Assembly: GCF_001280845.1 (NCBI RefSeq)
Contig: NZ_LGHP01000002.1
Location: 319,970-383,969 of the forward strand
Source of the DNA: Bacillus sp. FJAT-28004
GTDB lineage: Bacteria > Bacillota > Bacilli > Paenibacillales > Paenibacillaceae
Direction of reading: 5' to 3'
Length of the DNA: 64,000 bases
Of the stretch, positions 35,199 to 45,461 are shown piece by piece. The position numbers and the translations under genes were made by a program. The notes below the pieces were generated by a model that did no database searches, was not told the DNA's origin, and saw nothing but the letters and a program-made list of their open reading frames with translations. Each line of letters opens with the position of its first letter. Positions within the stretch are counted from its first letter, which is position 1.

Positions 35199-36746
35199 AT
35201 GATGAAAAAAAAATCAAGTCGTTCCAAATGGGCAGCACTAGCAATGGTGGGTATTTTTTCAGTAACTGCTCTATTATCCGGATGCGGGGCGGATAAACAG
35301 AATACGCCATCACCCACATCCGATTCAAAAGGAACAACTAATGATTCACTAGCTCCAGTAGAGTTGAGTTACTATTATGTCGCTCCGCCGCAAAAGAACC
35401 AACAGGCAATCGAAGATGCGCTGAACGTAATTACAAAGAAAAAGATTAATGCAACTGTCAAATTAAATGCACTTGACTTCGGTAACTATGAACAAAAAAT
35501 GACGGTCATGATCGCTTCTGGTGAAAAGTTCGACCTTGCATTTACTGCATCTTGGTTTAACAACTATTTTGCTAATGCAGCCAAAGGAGCTTTCCTTCCG
35601 ATTGATGATCTGATGGATCAGTATGCACCACTTACGAAAGCTGGCGTACCTACTAAAATTTGGGAAGCGGCTAGGGTAAACGGTAATATTTACGGTGTCA
35701 TCAACTATCAAACGATGGCGGCTGGTCAAGGGATCATGGTTCAAAAGGAATTAGCGGATAAGTATAATTTCGATTGGAAATCGGTTACTAAGCAGTCTGA
35801 CTTAGAGCCATATTTGGCAGCCGTTAAAAACGGGGAACCGGATAAGGTACCTCTAGAATTCTCCACAGCATCGGATTTATTTAATCTTAACATGCATGGA
35901 TTCGATGGCATCGGTGATGCCAAATCACCAGGGGTTATTTCCTTAGTAGATTCAGATTTGAAAGTTGTGAATCAATATGAGTCCGAGGAATACAAAGGTT
36001 TCATTACTATGTTGCATGATTGGTATAACAAAGGATATTTGCGTAAAGATGCAGCAACGGTTAAGGATGTTTCCTCTGATCGTAAAATAGCGAAATACGC
36101 GGCAGTAATGCCAGCGGGACTAGATTTTGATTCGACGAGCTCTTATGATCAGTTCGGCAAATTGAAGTCATTAACTAGTGTGGAGTGGTATGACAAATTA
36201 ATTACGAAACCGATAGTAACGACTTCCTTAGCATCAGCAACGCTTACAGCAATTTCCAAAACTTCCGCGAATCCGGAACGTGCAATGATGTTTATCGAGC
36301 TATTAAATAGTGATCCAGAGGTTTCAAATTTACTTAACTACGGAATTGAAGACGTTAACTATAAGAAGGTTGGCGAAAACAAGATCGAACAAATCAAAGA
36401 CAGTGGTTATGATCCGGTCGTTCCATGGGTATTCGGTAACAATATGATCGTTTGGCAAAACCAGAACGAGACTCAAAATATGACTGCAGTTTGGGATGAG
36501 TTGAACAAAAAAGCCGATGTATCGCCAATTTTGGGATTTACCTTCGACGTAGAACCTGTTAAATCAGAGATTGCTCAAACCCAAGCGGTAATCGACCAGT
36601 ATTTGGCCGCACTTTCTTCAGGTACAGCAGATCCAGAAAAAGTTCTGCCAGAGTTCGTTGCGAAGCTTAAAACAGCAGGATCTGAGAAGATCATTGCTGA
36701 AAAACAAAAGCAATTGGATGCTTGGCGCCAAGTAAACAGCAAATAA
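35199..36746 (+). CDS. ABC importer solute-binding lipoprotein (LplA type)
   Basis: A 515-residue extracellular binding protein. The signal peptide ends in the lipobox 'ALLSGC' with Cys at residue 29. The mature part fits the large oligosaccharide-binding proteins of LplA/YtcQ type: 'LSYYYVAPPQKNQQAIEDAL', 'MIASGEKFDLAFTASWFNNY', and the late 'AQTQAVIDQYLAALSSGTAD' segment. GGAGG lies about 10 bp before the first of two adjacent ATGs. It is the third gene of the importer begun at 33236 and is followed by oxidoreductase, mutarotase and GH43 genes on the same strand. Confidence 0.93.
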   Translation: MMKKKSSRSKWAALAMVGIFSVTALLSGCGADKQNTPSPTSDSKGTTNDSLAPVELSYYYVAPPQKNQQAIEDALNVITKKKINATVKLNALDFGNYEQKMTVMIASGEKFDLAFTASWFNNYFANAAKGAFLPIDDLMDQYAPLTKAGVPTKIWEAARVNGNIYGVINYQTMAAGQGIMVQKELADKYNFDWKSVTKQSDLEPYLAAVKNGEPDKVPLEFSTASDLFNLNMHGFDGIGDAKSPGVISLVDSDLKVVNQYESEEYKGFITMLHDWYNKGYLRKDAATVKDVSSDRKIAKYAAVMPAGLDFDSTSSYDQFGKLKSLTSVEWYDKLITKPIVTTSLASATLTAISKTSANPERAMMFIELLNSDPEVSNLLNYGIEDVNYKKVGENKIEQIKDSGYDPVVPWVFGNNMIVWQNQNETQNMTAVWDELNKKADVSPILGFTFDVEPVKSEIAQTQAVIDQYLAALSSGTADPEKVLPEFVAKLKTAGSEKIIAEKQKQLDAWRQVNSK

Positions 36747-36840
36747 ATATTTGAAGTAAGCTTTATAGTTGAGGGAGCTATCCTACTCGTGGATATAGCG
36801 GGGGAAAGTTCCCTTTTCTATAGGCATTTAAGGAGTGGAA

Positions 36841-38124
36841 ATGGATATGAGGAAAATTACAGCAGTGTTAATCGGGGCAGGGCAAAGAGGCGCGGGATCG
36901 TATGCTCCTTACGCATTAAAATATCCGGAAGAAATACAATTTGTTGCTGTTGCGGATACCGATCCAAAGCGGAGAGAGTTATTCCAGCAAGCACATTTTG
37001 TTCCAGAAGAGAATTGTTTTGCAAATTGGGAGGAACTTCTTGCAGGTCCTAAACTAGCGGATGCTATTCTAATTTGTACACAAGATAAAATGCATTTCGA
37101 ACCTTCGATTAAGGCATTGGAGAAAGGGTATCACGTACTATTGGAAAAACCGATGTCACCCGATCCGTTAGAATGCATCATTATGGGTGAATATGCTGAG
37201 AAATATAATCGTGTATTCTCGATTTGCCACGTGCTTCGCTATACTGATTTTTTCTCCAAAATCAAAGAAATCATTGCGAGTGGACAGATTGGCAACCTTA
37301 TTTCGATACAACATACGGAAAACGTGGAGCATCGACATCAGGCACACAGCTTTGTCCGAGGAAATTGGCGAGATTCGGAAGTGTCAAGCCCGATGATTCT
37401 AGCCAAAAGCTGTCACGACATGGATATCATTCAATGGCTGGTGGATTCGGATTGTACAAAAGTCTCTTCATTTGGCTCCTTGACTCATTTCAAAAAAGAG
37501 AATGCGCCGGAAGGAGCTCCTAAGTACTGTTTGGATGGTTGTCCTGTTCAAGATACATGCCCATATTATGCGCCTAAGACGTATCTGGAGCGGGATGACT
37601 GGGTAGGAGAAGTGCTCCGTGCCGTTGTTAGCAATGATACAAGCGACGAGGGTGTTCTTCGTCAGTTGAAAGATGGGATTTACGGGAGATGTGTGTATCA
37701 TTGCGATAATAATGTGGTAGATCATCAGGTAGTTAATATGGAATTTGCCAATGAAGTAACTGTGTCCTTTACCATGAGTGCTTTTACTTTAGAAGGCGGT
37801 CGATCGATGAAGCTGATGGGCTCACTTGGACAAATTCGGGCGAGTACGGACAAGAATGTAATTGAAGTAACAAACTTTAGTACTCGCGAGACGGAAACAA
37901 TCCAGTTAGATAATGATTTGGCAGGACATGGTGGAGGAGATAGCGGTATTATGCATGACTTTGTGCGATTGGTACAAAGCGACGGTAGGGATAAAGCACT
38001 TACCGGGGCAGACGCTTCTATTAAAAGTCATCTTATTGCATTCGCCGCGGAAAAATCGCGCTTGGAAAGCCGTGTCATTCTGATACCAGATTATATAGAG
38101 GAATTGAAAAAGATGGATAAATAA
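36841..38124 (+). CDS. Gfo/Idh/MocA family oxidoreductase
   Basis: A 427-residue NAD(P)-dependent enzyme. The N-terminal Rossmann fold starts with 'AVLIGAGQRGAGSYAPYALK', and 'LLEKPMSPDP' (about residues 100-109) is the conserved E-K-P segment with the catalytic Lys. A feature typical of one branch is the Cys group 'YCLDGCPVQDTCPYYAPKTY' (about 226-245), which may bind a metal or structure the domain. AAGGAG at 36830-36835 is 5 bp from the ATG at 36841, so this start was chosen over the in-frame GTG at 36835. It lies in an operon between the ABC importer and a mutarotase; it may oxidise or epimerise a sugar or sugar acid, exact substrate unknown. Confidence 0.88.
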   Translation: MDMRKITAVLIGAGQRGAGSYAPYALKYPEEIQFVAVADTDPKRRELFQQAHFVPEENCFANWEELLAGPKLADAILICTQDKMHFEPSIKALEKGYHVLLEKPMSPDPLECIIMGEYAEKYNRVFSICHVLRYTDFFSKIKEIIASGQIGNLISIQHTENVEHRHQAHSFVRGNWRDSEVSSPMILAKSCHDMDIIQWLVDSDCTKVSSFGSLTHFKKENAPEGAPKYCLDGCPVQDTCPYYAPKTYLERDDWVGEVLRAVVSNDTSDEGVLRQLKDGIYGRCVYHCDNNVVDHQVVNMEFANEVTVSFTMSAFTLEGGRSMKLMGSLGQIRASTDKNVIEVTNFSTRETETIQLDNDLAGHGGGDSGIMHDFVRLVQSDGRDKALTGADASIKSHLIAFAAEKSRLESRVILIPDYIEELKKMDK

Positions 38125-38147
38125 GTCGAAATAGTGAGGTGGTATCC

Positions 38148-38465
38148 GTGTCTACGACGCGCACAATCGTATGTAAAATAGCTAAGCTATATGCTGATCA
38201 AGTTGAACATTATGAGCAGCTTCATAACGAAATTCCCGAACTGAATAAGAAATATATGCAGGAAGCGGGCATTATTTCATTGCGAATTTTTCGGGAAGGA
38301 TTAAGCCTGTTCATGATAGTGGAATCAGATTCCATGCTTGAAGTACCAGATAGATTCGTCGATCCTGTCGTTGAAGAGCGATGGCAGCAACTCACTGGTG
38401 CCTGTTTCTGGAACACGTGGGAAGATGCAAACGAAATATTCACATTTACGCGGAGGGAGGATTAA
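38148..38465 (+). CDS. L-rhamnose/L-fucose mutarotase (RhaM/DUF718 family)
   Basis: A 105-residue enzyme of the RhaM fold, which interconverts the anomers of L-rhamnose and, in some members, L-fucose. Family marks are 'YEQLHNEIPELNKKYMQEAG' (about 22-41, with the active-site His) and the ending 'CFWNTWEDANEIFTF'. A GTG at 38148 with GAGGTGG about 6 bp upstream is the likely start; the in-frame GTG at 38139 overlaps this site. It is 23 bp after the Gfo/Idh/MocA gene and 5 bp before the GH43 gene. It supports the use of a 6-deoxy-hexose by this locus. Confidence 0.85.
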   Translation: MSTTRTIVCKIAKLYADQVEHYEQLHNEIPELNKKYMQEAGIISLRIFREGLSLFMIVESDSMLEVPDRFVDPVVEERWQQLTGACFWNTWEDANEIFTFTRRED

Positions 38466-38470
38466 GCAGA

Positions 38471-40072
38471 ATGAACTTTATTGAAGAAGCTAACTTTAAG
38501 AATCCGGTATTACCAGGCGACAATCCGGATCCTTCGATTGTGCGCGTCGGATCGGACTATTACATGGTAACGTCAACGTTCCAGTTTTTCCCTGGCGTTC
38601 AAGTTCTTCACTCTCAGGACTTGGTTCACTGGAAACCGATCGGTCATGTTATCACTCGCAAGAGTCAATTAGATTTGACTGGAATGCCGGATTCATTCGG
38701 CGTATTCGCGCCGGACATCTCATATTATGATGAGAAGTTTTGGGTCGTCGTGCCGTATTATCACGGGCAACCAAGATGTACGAATCTATTGTTTACCGCG
38801 GATCGTCCAGAAGGCCCTTATAGCGAAGCGATAGAGTTGAATCATCATTTTATTGATCCGTCTATCTTCAACGACGATGACGGAAAGCGCTACTTGGCAT
38901 TCGGTGGCGGTTGGGTACATGAGATGGCGCGGGATGGCTCGCGACTCATCGGAGAAGCGAAGCAAGTATGGCCAGGAACTGGCGGTTCCGCCCCAGAAGC
39001 ACCTCATCTAGTAAAGAGAAATGATTGGTATTATCTTATGCTCGCAGAGGGAGGCACTTTCTTCGAGCATAAGGAAACGCTAGCGAGGAGTCGTTCGATT
39101 TGGGGGCCTTACATACCATGTCCGCACAATCCAGTACTTACTCAGAAGGATCCAGAGAAACGCATTCAAAAAGCGGGCCACGGAAAATTGGTGCAGGATG
39201 AATCTGGAAGTTGGTGGATGTATCATCTTGGAGGCCGGCCTCTTACGCCTGGCGGTTTCTGCCCACTCGGCCGAGAAACGTTTCTACAGCCAGTGATTTG
39301 GACAGAAGATGATTGGTTCGTTGTCGGGGATGAGGGAATTCCGATGGATGAGATTACGATTCCGTACATGAAGAATATGGACGTATCGAACTTCGAATCG
39401 TTAGATACATTTTCTGGGAAGGAATTGTCTCCAGAATGGGAGTGGGTACGTCATCCAGTAGATGATGGATTCCGATTAACGCCTGAAGGACTTCGAATAT
39501 TCTGTAAGCCGTTCATCCCCTATGGACTTCAATCTACACTTATTTTAACCCGGCGATGGAAGCATTTCGGCTTCGAAGTGACGACGAAGCTAGTATTTGA
39601 TTCGAAGACCCGAGGAGAAGAAGCGGGATTGACTCTCTACCGTGATTCCGACGCGTTTCTGTTCTTCTCTATACGGAACGGACTCGGGCAAACTACTGGG
39701 CAGGCCTTCGATGTAAGTCGACGACATGAAAACCAGGAGATGGATGGACTCTACCTGGAGGTTGATCAATACGTTGCTGTCGGCAAAAAAAATCTCAAGA
39801 GGGTATCGCTCCCAATGGAAGCTTCCTCGGCAGTATGGCTCAAAGCGCAATTACACTCAGATTCGAAAACTTTCACTTTCTCTTATTCACTAGATGGGGA
39901 AACTTATACGGATATTGGAATGGAATTGTCTGCGGAATTTCTATTTCCCGAACGCCATACGCGATTTTTATGCTTTACGGCTCCTCGCGTCGGAATCTAT
40001 GCGAAGGGCGTTAAGGGGCACATCGAAGGGAACTCGACCTTTGAATCGTTTGAATATAAAGGGTTAACTTAG
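38471..40072 (+). CDS. Glycoside hydrolase family 43 (beta-xylosidase / arabinofuranosidase type)
   Basis: A 533-residue cytoplasmic enzyme with the five-bladed propeller motifs of GH43: base Asp in 'GDNPDPSIVRVG' (about residue 20), the pKa-setting Asp in 'HHFIDPSIFNDDDGK', and the acid Glu in 'GSAPEAPHLVKR'. The C-terminal half (about 330-530) is a beta-sandwich (GH43 C2-like) that usually shapes a xylosidase active site. GGAGGGAGG lies 10 bp before the ATG at 38471; the longer frame from 38381 would overlap the mutarotase gene. It would release xylose or arabinose from imported oligosaccharides. Confidence 0.92.
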   Translation: MNFIEEANFKNPVLPGDNPDPSIVRVGSDYYMVTSTFQFFPGVQVLHSQDLVHWKPIGHVITRKSQLDLTGMPDSFGVFAPDISYYDEKFWVVVPYYHGQPRCTNLLFTADRPEGPYSEAIELNHHFIDPSIFNDDDGKRYLAFGGGWVHEMARDGSRLIGEAKQVWPGTGGSAPEAPHLVKRNDWYYLMLAEGGTFFEHKETLARSRSIWGPYIPCPHNPVLTQKDPEKRIQKAGHGKLVQDESGSWWMYHLGGRPLTPGGFCPLGRETFLQPVIWTEDDWFVVGDEGIPMDEITIPYMKNMDVSNFESLDTFSGKELSPEWEWVRHPVDDGFRLTPEGLRIFCKPFIPYGLQSTLILTRRWKHFGFEVTTKLVFDSKTRGEEAGLTLYRDSDAFLFFSIRNGLGQTTGQAFDVSRRHENQEMDGLYLEVDQYVAVGKKNLKRVSLPMEASSAVWLKAQLHSDSKTFTFSYSLDGETYTDIGMELSAEFLFPERHTRFLCFTAPRVGIYAKGVKGHIEGNSTFESFEYKGLT

Positions 40073-40075
40073 TAT

Positions 40076-40205
40076 TTGTTTACCTCGTAACATCAACAAT
40101 TTAGAGGGAGATCCATTATTTAGAGGATGCTTTATCGAAATATGGGGGATTTTATCACTTTTTGTACTGTTAATTATACGAGTTGAAAGTAGTATGGAAT
40201 TGTAG
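40076..40205 (+). promoter_or_regulatory. Upstream module shared with 45518-45642, copy A
   Basis: This non-coding block matches the block upstream of the SDR gene in order and spacing: TTGTTTACC, ATCAACAA, TTTAG-GGATGCT, GAAATAT and CTGTTAATTATAC. Coding sequence is absent in both, so a shared regulatory region is likely. It lies about 200 bp upstream of the third beta-helix gene. Confidence 0.65.
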
Positions 40206-40294
40206 TCGGAATAAGAGATTTCAAATGTAACTGGGGGGGATTCAAATAGAGAAAATGATACATAGGTCCTTAGCTCCACTAAGTTTTTTCGTTT

Positions 40295-40308
40295 TGTAAG
40301 CGGTTTAA
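40295..40308 (+). promoter_or_regulatory. cre-like site upstream of the third beta-helix gene
   Basis: TGTAAGCGGTTTAA matches the CcpA-binding consensus TGWAANCGNTNWCA at 13 of 14 positions. It is 92 bp before the start codon, so carbon catabolite repression is plausible. Confidence 0.55.
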
Positions 40309-40400
40309 CAAATGTAGTTGCTTGATCATCGAAGACTTATGAATAAGCTCAAAAACAGCTTTATACATGTTTATTTAATAAACGACTGGGGGAAAATGAA

Positions 40401-43400
40401 ATGCTTAAAAAGCAATTAAGTTTTTTGATTGTTCTGAGTATGCTAATCACGACATTGCTAGGCTCGGGAGTTAGTGTACAAGCCTCAAGCATGACGGAAG
40501 GCAGAATACAAGCACAATTTTTTGTTTCACCAACCGGTAACGACACCAATAATGGGTCTTACGACCATCCATTCGCTACGATGCAAGCGGCTAGGGATGC
40601 CGTTCGCTTAATTAACGAAGAAATGACAGGAGATATTTACGTATTTATTGCTTCGGGCAATTATTATGTAAATGAGCCGATTACTTTCAATGAAAGTGAT
40701 TCGGGAACAAATGGGTTCGACGTTATCTACAGAAATCTGGATGAATTGGGTAGCGCGCAATTTATCGGTGGTAATAAAGTGACATCGGCATGGGAGTCAG
40801 TAACTCGTACAGACGCGGATGCAGATTTACCTGCAGTTGCTGCAGGAAATGTGTATAAAACGAATGTGGGAACAGAAGTAGACTTCAATACATTATATGT
40901 AAATGATGCCCGTGCAACGATGGCACGCACGAAAAATAAAAAGGTTGACCCTAGATTTCCAGCTTCGTCCACTGAATATATGAGATCAGCCGGCGGTGGA
41001 ATTTCTTCATTAGTGTATAAAGCGGCTGATCTGGATGCAGAATCATTAGCTGGCTTAGTAAATGCACAGACGCGCGGCGAGTTAGATGCACAAGTATATA
41101 TGTGGGACGGGGGATACTGGGATTGGATGACAGATACGATTCCGGTAGCGGGTATTAATACTTCATCACATACATTGACCTACAAAACAGTGCCAGGAGA
41201 ACCGCATAAATATCGTCCGAAATATGCAACAGGAACTAACGCTAGATACTTTTTACAGGGGAATTTAGGTTTTTTGGACCAACCAGGAGAATATTATTAT
41301 AACAAAAAAACGGGATATCTCTATTACTATCCGCTAGCTGATTCGGGAAATATAGAAGATCAGAATATCGTCATCCCTGCTGTAGAAAAAATCATCGATA
41401 TTAAAGGTGAATCTCGTACAAGCATGGTATCGCATATAACATTCAGCGGTTTAACATTTAAAGATACGAATTTCCCTGACTATTATGCCTACGGTTGGAA
41501 CTGGGGAGATGCTGGTGTTGGCTTAGGGTACTACCCGCCAGAAGCAGCTAATAGCACACAACCGTCATATGCTGAACAATCTGAAAGAGTAGAGTTTCAG
41601 GTTGGTGTTATTACATTGTCCAACACGAATAACATCACAATATCCAAAACGCATATTAAAAATGCGGGTATGTTTGGAATAGAGCTTTATTTGGCCAACC
41701 AGCATACGATGATTGAAGATAGCCTTATCGAACATACCGGACATGGCGGTGTTAATATCGAGGGCGGTTACCCTGGCACTGGCGGAGATGATAATGGAGA
41801 TGGGTATAGCAGAGATAACACCGTTACGAATTCGATTATTCACGATATCGGTCAGTTAGTTGGTCAAACTGCGGGTGTTACGATCAATAATTCAGGTTAT
41901 AACACGCTTTCACATCTGGAAATTTACAACACGCCAAGAAGAGGAATATTTATTACAGGCGGTTATAACCGCAATCCTAACGTAGATTTTCCTAACGGTG
42001 ATAAAAATTATAATATTATGACTGATTTATATGCCCATCACAACAACTTCTCATACATCTACCTGCACGATAGTCAACAAGATGGCGGAGATGATGGCGC
42101 ATTCTTCTCAATGAATTTATACAGAGGTTCAGGCCAATCCAAACCTAACTATATTAATCAGATGATTATAGACAATGTAGGATCTAACCCTAGTATGACG
42201 GACTTCGCACCTAACGGCATCAATTTGGATGTAGGGGCTTCTGGGTTTGAACTCAGTAATCTAAAAGTAGTAAATCCTCAGAACTTTAATGTTGAATTGA
42301 ACACGATCTATCAATATGGAGACAGCATAAAGCTAACAAACACCAATATTGATTATGGTTCTCTTGTTAGTCAAATCGGTACTTTTGACGATACTTTAAT
42401 GGAGTATGATCTAATTGGCGTTACGAAGAATTTCCCAAGTGCCTATTTGCGAGCTAGCCATATCGTAAGTGAACCAGATGATATTTATTTCAAGGAAGAT
42501 TTTGAAAATGGTATTGAATTTTCGAAATGGTCATACAAAGGTACTGTACCAGTGATTACAACCGAATGGATGTCAGAGGGCGTTCTCGATGGTAAGCAAG
42601 GCCTAAAAGTCGATAGCAATAAAGCGACAGGTGCGAAGCCAGTACTGTACAGAAGCTTTACGGATGACCTAAATAAAATTGTTACCGTAAAAATGTTTGA
42701 TAGACAAAATAATAATCTCGCTTCTTACGATTCTGGGGTTCAAAATTCCTCAAGAGTCAAATCACTAGCAAGAGCAGATGACGGTACTCATATTCTCGGT
42801 CTAGGAATAGATGCGGTTGTGGATAGCAACTATTATGTTATGTCCAATGATGGTGCGGTAACATCAACTGCTGTTCCTCGCACATATGGTTGGCATGAGC
42901 TGAAATGGGATTATACAAGTGGCAGCGATGTGAAACTGTATATCGATGATGTATTGGTCTCCACTACTACTACATTGACAAGTTTCAATAACGTTTCGAT
43001 CGGTTCTGAAGATGGTTTCGGCATCAGTTATTACGACCAGCTGTATATTTATGGCGGGGAAGATGCAGCTGATCCTGGCTCAATATCCACACCTACCGCA
43101 CCAGCTTATGATTCATCTAATGACAATGTGATACGGTTGGATGAAAGTTTTGAAGATGGTGTCACGCCGGACTTCGCTCCGAATAATAGATCGACAATGA
43201 GCGTTATTGCTGATTCAAACGATCCGGATAATAAAATATTGGAAAATGTTAATGCAGATGGATCGAACTTTTATGAAACAGGTGCGTCATGGAATAACTA
43301 TATATTTAATTTGAAGTGGAAGTTTGGTGGATGGGGTACAGAAAATGTACTTGGACAAGCATATGATAATTTCACCATCTATGTAATGACCGCAGTTATT

Positions 43401-45446
43401 AATGGAACAACAGCAAAAAATCCTGCAGCCTATCAAGTGATCTACAGAAGAAATAAAAATGGCACAAACGGATTTCCAGCAGGAACTCCATATTTCGAAG
43501 TGAATAAGCATACTTCTTCAAGTGATATCTCGCTCGGGAAGAGTGCGGTACCAGAAGGATTCGTTGCTACCGACTGGCATGATCTCCAAATCCAGACGTA
43601 CGGCGGTAAAGTCGGGTTTGTTGTAGACGGATCCACATTATTGACAGTAGACGATGGAACCTACACTTATGGCGGAGTAGGTTTTGGAGGAATTAATTCA
43701 ACGGTTTACATGGACGATTTCAAGATTACTTCAAATCCGACCTACGTAAATTATGGTACTAATTTCAATTTGGGTAATGCAACAATATCCGGTGATTTTA
43801 ATCCAACCTGGTATCAGTATGAAGCATCTATTAACGATGATTCACAGCCGATCACCTTGGTTAGACCTGAGCCGATATTGGCTGGATCAAGCACAAAGGT
43901 GGAGCTCAATGGTAATGATATAACGGATCAATTTACCGATTATACAACAGCAATAGAACTGCCTAACTTAAAGTATGGAAGAAACACTTTAGTTTTATCG
44001 GAAATTACATCAGCAGGCACGAAAACGTATACGATTCATATCGAGAAAACGTATAAGATTTCGTCGATTGAAACTATCGATTCTTTGACTACTGAACTGG
44101 GAACGGCTCCGTCCTTACCAGTTACAATCGATGTTACTTTTGAGGATGAAAGTATTAAAACGTTAGGAATTAAATGGGATCATGTAAAGCCTGCACAATA
44201 TAAGCAGACAGGAATGTTTACAGTAAGTGGACAATTAGTGGGCATAAATGAAACAGTCAGTGCAACTGTAAACGTTGTAGGACTCGAGTCCATTAGTGAA
44301 CTTGAAGATGTTATCACGACTGTAGGTACAGCACCAACGTTAGCAGAAACGATTAGCGCACAATTTACTGATGGACCTCAAGATTTAACGTTAACGTTTG
44401 TTGAATTTGATCCAGCTATGTATGCAAATGCAGGTACAATTATTGCAGTTGCTAACGTTGAAGATTATCCGGGTAATGTTTTGCAAAAAGTGATCGTGCA
44501 ATCAGCACCTTCAACATCAGACGACTTGACGGCGCCGAATTGGCCGGCAAATACGACAGCAACGGCTACAAAAATTACGACGAATGGCTTAACTTTGAGT
44601 TGGACGGCTGCAATTGATGCTGTCGATGTCACTCAGTACAAAGTCACTTGGGACGGCGGCAATAAAAACGTCACAGTTAATGGAGCTGCGAATTCCGTTG
44701 ATATCTCGGAATTGAATGCTGGAACGAAGTACAGCTTTAAGATCGAAGCGGGTGATGCAGCGGGAAATTGGAGTACTAATGGTCCAGTTGTAAGCGTCGA
44801 AACGAATAGCGGCGGAAACGGTGGAGACCCAAGTACAGGTACACCGGGAGATGGAGGTAATACTCCAGATCCAGGAGATACAAACGGCAATGGCGGAGAG
44901 CCATCTACTGGTATCGTATTAACGGATGTTTCTGGTCACTGGGCGAGGGCGTCTATCGAAGAAGCGATTAAGCTTGGATTCATTGCAGGCTATACAGATG
45001 GTACGTTCCGACCGAATGCACAAACGACACGTAGCGAATTTGCGGCTATGTTGAGTCGAGCGTTGAAGTTGGAAGGAGAAGGTAAGAAATTAACTTTTGC
45101 CGATCTTGAGAAGATCCCAGCCTGGGCTATTCCATTCATTGCTCGTACGACAGCTGCAGGCATATTACAAGGCTATGGCGATCAAACATTCCAGCCGGAT
45201 CGTAACATTACAAGGGCAGAAATGGCGGTCATGATCGCTCGTGCGTTAGAGCTCAAGGTCGATCCGAATGCGAAGACAAGTTTTGCCGATGCGAACACCA
45301 TTCCTGCGTGGGCAAAAATTTATGTAGCTGCTGCAAATGAAGCGGGTATCATTAAGGGACGAGGAAATAACCGATTCGCACCGAATGAGAATGCAACAAG
45401 AGCGGAAGCGGTAACGATGGTCTTGGCGATGTTGAATAACAAATAG
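40401..45446 (+). CDS. Giant surface protein: beta-helix enzyme with FN3 and three SLH domains
   Basis: A 1681-residue secreted protein. Signal peptide (about 1-30, ending 'VQASS'), beta-helix domain (about 35-686) starting 'FFVSPTGNDTNNGSYDHPFA', clearly paralogous to the second beta-helix protein across the whole domain. It is followed by two concanavalin-like modules (about 694-886 and 907-1113), a beta-sandwich (about 1120-1220), two Ig-like modules (about 1221-1368, each with 'TELGTAPSLP' or 'TTVGTAPTLA'), an FN3 module (about 1375-1470), a Gly/Pro/Thr linker and three SLH domains (about 1509-1681: 'DVSGHWARASIEEAIKLG', 'DGTFRPNAQTTRSEFAAML'). It would be held on the S-layer or cell wall. 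The catalytic type (GH141-like, lyase or other) is not proven. GGGGGAAAATGAA precedes the ATG. Confidence 0.88.
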   Translation: MLKKQLSFLIVLSMLITTLLGSGVSVQASSMTEGRIQAQFFVSPTGNDTNNGSYDHPFATMQAARDAVRLINEEMTGDIYVFIASGNYYVNEPITFNESDSGTNGFDVIYRNLDELGSAQFIGGNKVTSAWESVTRTDADADLPAVAAGNVYKTNVGTEVDFNTLYVNDARATMARTKNKKVDPRFPASSTEYMRSAGGGISSLVYKAADLDAESLAGLVNAQTRGELDAQVYMWDGGYWDWMTDTIPVAGINTSSHTLTYKTVPGEPHKYRPKYATGTNARYFLQGNLGFLDQPGEYYYNKKTGYLYYYPLADSGNIEDQNIVIPAVEKIIDIKGESRTSMVSHITFSGLTFKDTNFPDYYAYGWNWGDAGVGLGYYPPEAANSTQPSYAEQSERVEFQVGVITLSNTNNITISKTHIKNAGMFGIELYLANQHTMIEDSLIEHTGHGGVNIEGGYPGTGGDDNGDGYSRDNTVTNSIIHDIGQLVGQTAGVTINNSGYNTLSHLEIYNTPRRGIFITGGYNRNPNVDFPNGDKNYNIMTDLYAHHNNFSYIYLHDSQQDGGDDGAFFSMNLYRGSGQSKPNYINQMIIDNVGSNPSMTDFAPNGINLDVGASGFELSNLKVVNPQNFNVELNTIYQYGDSIKLTNTNIDYGSLVSQIGTFDDTLMEYDLIGVTKNFPSAYLRASHIVSEPDDIYFKEDFENGIEFSKWSYKGTVPVITTEWMSEGVLDGKQGLKVDSNKATGAKPVLYRSFTDDLNKIVTVKMFDRQNNNLASYDSGVQNSSRVKSLARADDGTHILGLGIDAVVDSNYYVMSNDGAVTSTAVPRTYGWHELKWDYTSGSDVKLYIDDVLVSTTTTLTSFNNVSIGSEDGFGISYYDQLYIYGGEDAADPGSISTPTAPAYDSSNDNVIRLDESFEDGVTPDFAPNNRSTMSVIADSNDPDNKILENVNADGSNFYETGASWNNYIFNLKWKFGGWGTENVLGQAYDNFTIYVMTAVINGTTAKNPAAYQVIYRRNKNGTNGFPAGTPYFEVNKHTSSSDISLGKSAVPEGFVATDWHDLQIQTYGGKVGFVVDGSTLLTVDDGTYTYGGVGFGGINSTVYMDDFKITSNPTYVNYGTNFNLGNATISGDFNPTWYQYEASINDDSQPITLVRPEPILAGSSTKVELNGNDITDQFTDYTTAIELPNLKYGRNTLVLSEITSAGTKTYTIHIEKTYKISSIETIDSLTTELGTAPSLPVTIDVTFEDESIKTLGIKWDHVKPAQYKQTGMFTVSGQLVGINETVSATVNVVGLESISELEDVITTVGTAPTLAETISAQFTDGPQDLTLTFVEFDPAMYANAGTIIAVANVEDYPGNVLQKVIVQSAPSTSDDLTAPNWPANTTATATKITTNGLTLSWTAAIDAVDVTQYKVTWDGGNKNVTVNGAANSVDISELNAGTKYSFKIEAGDAAGNWSTNGPVVSVETNSGGNGGDPSTGTPGDGGNTPDPGDTNGNGGEPSTGIVLTDVSGHWARASIEEAIKLGFIAGYTDGTFRPNAQTTRSEFAAMLSRALKLEGEGKKLTFADLEKIPAWAIPFIARTTAAGILQGYGDQTFQPDRNITRAEMAVMIARALELKVDPNAKTSFADANTIPAWAKIYVAAANEAGIIKGRGNNRFAPNENATRAEAVTMVLAMLNNK

Positions 45447-45461
45447 TAGGTTAACTACGAA

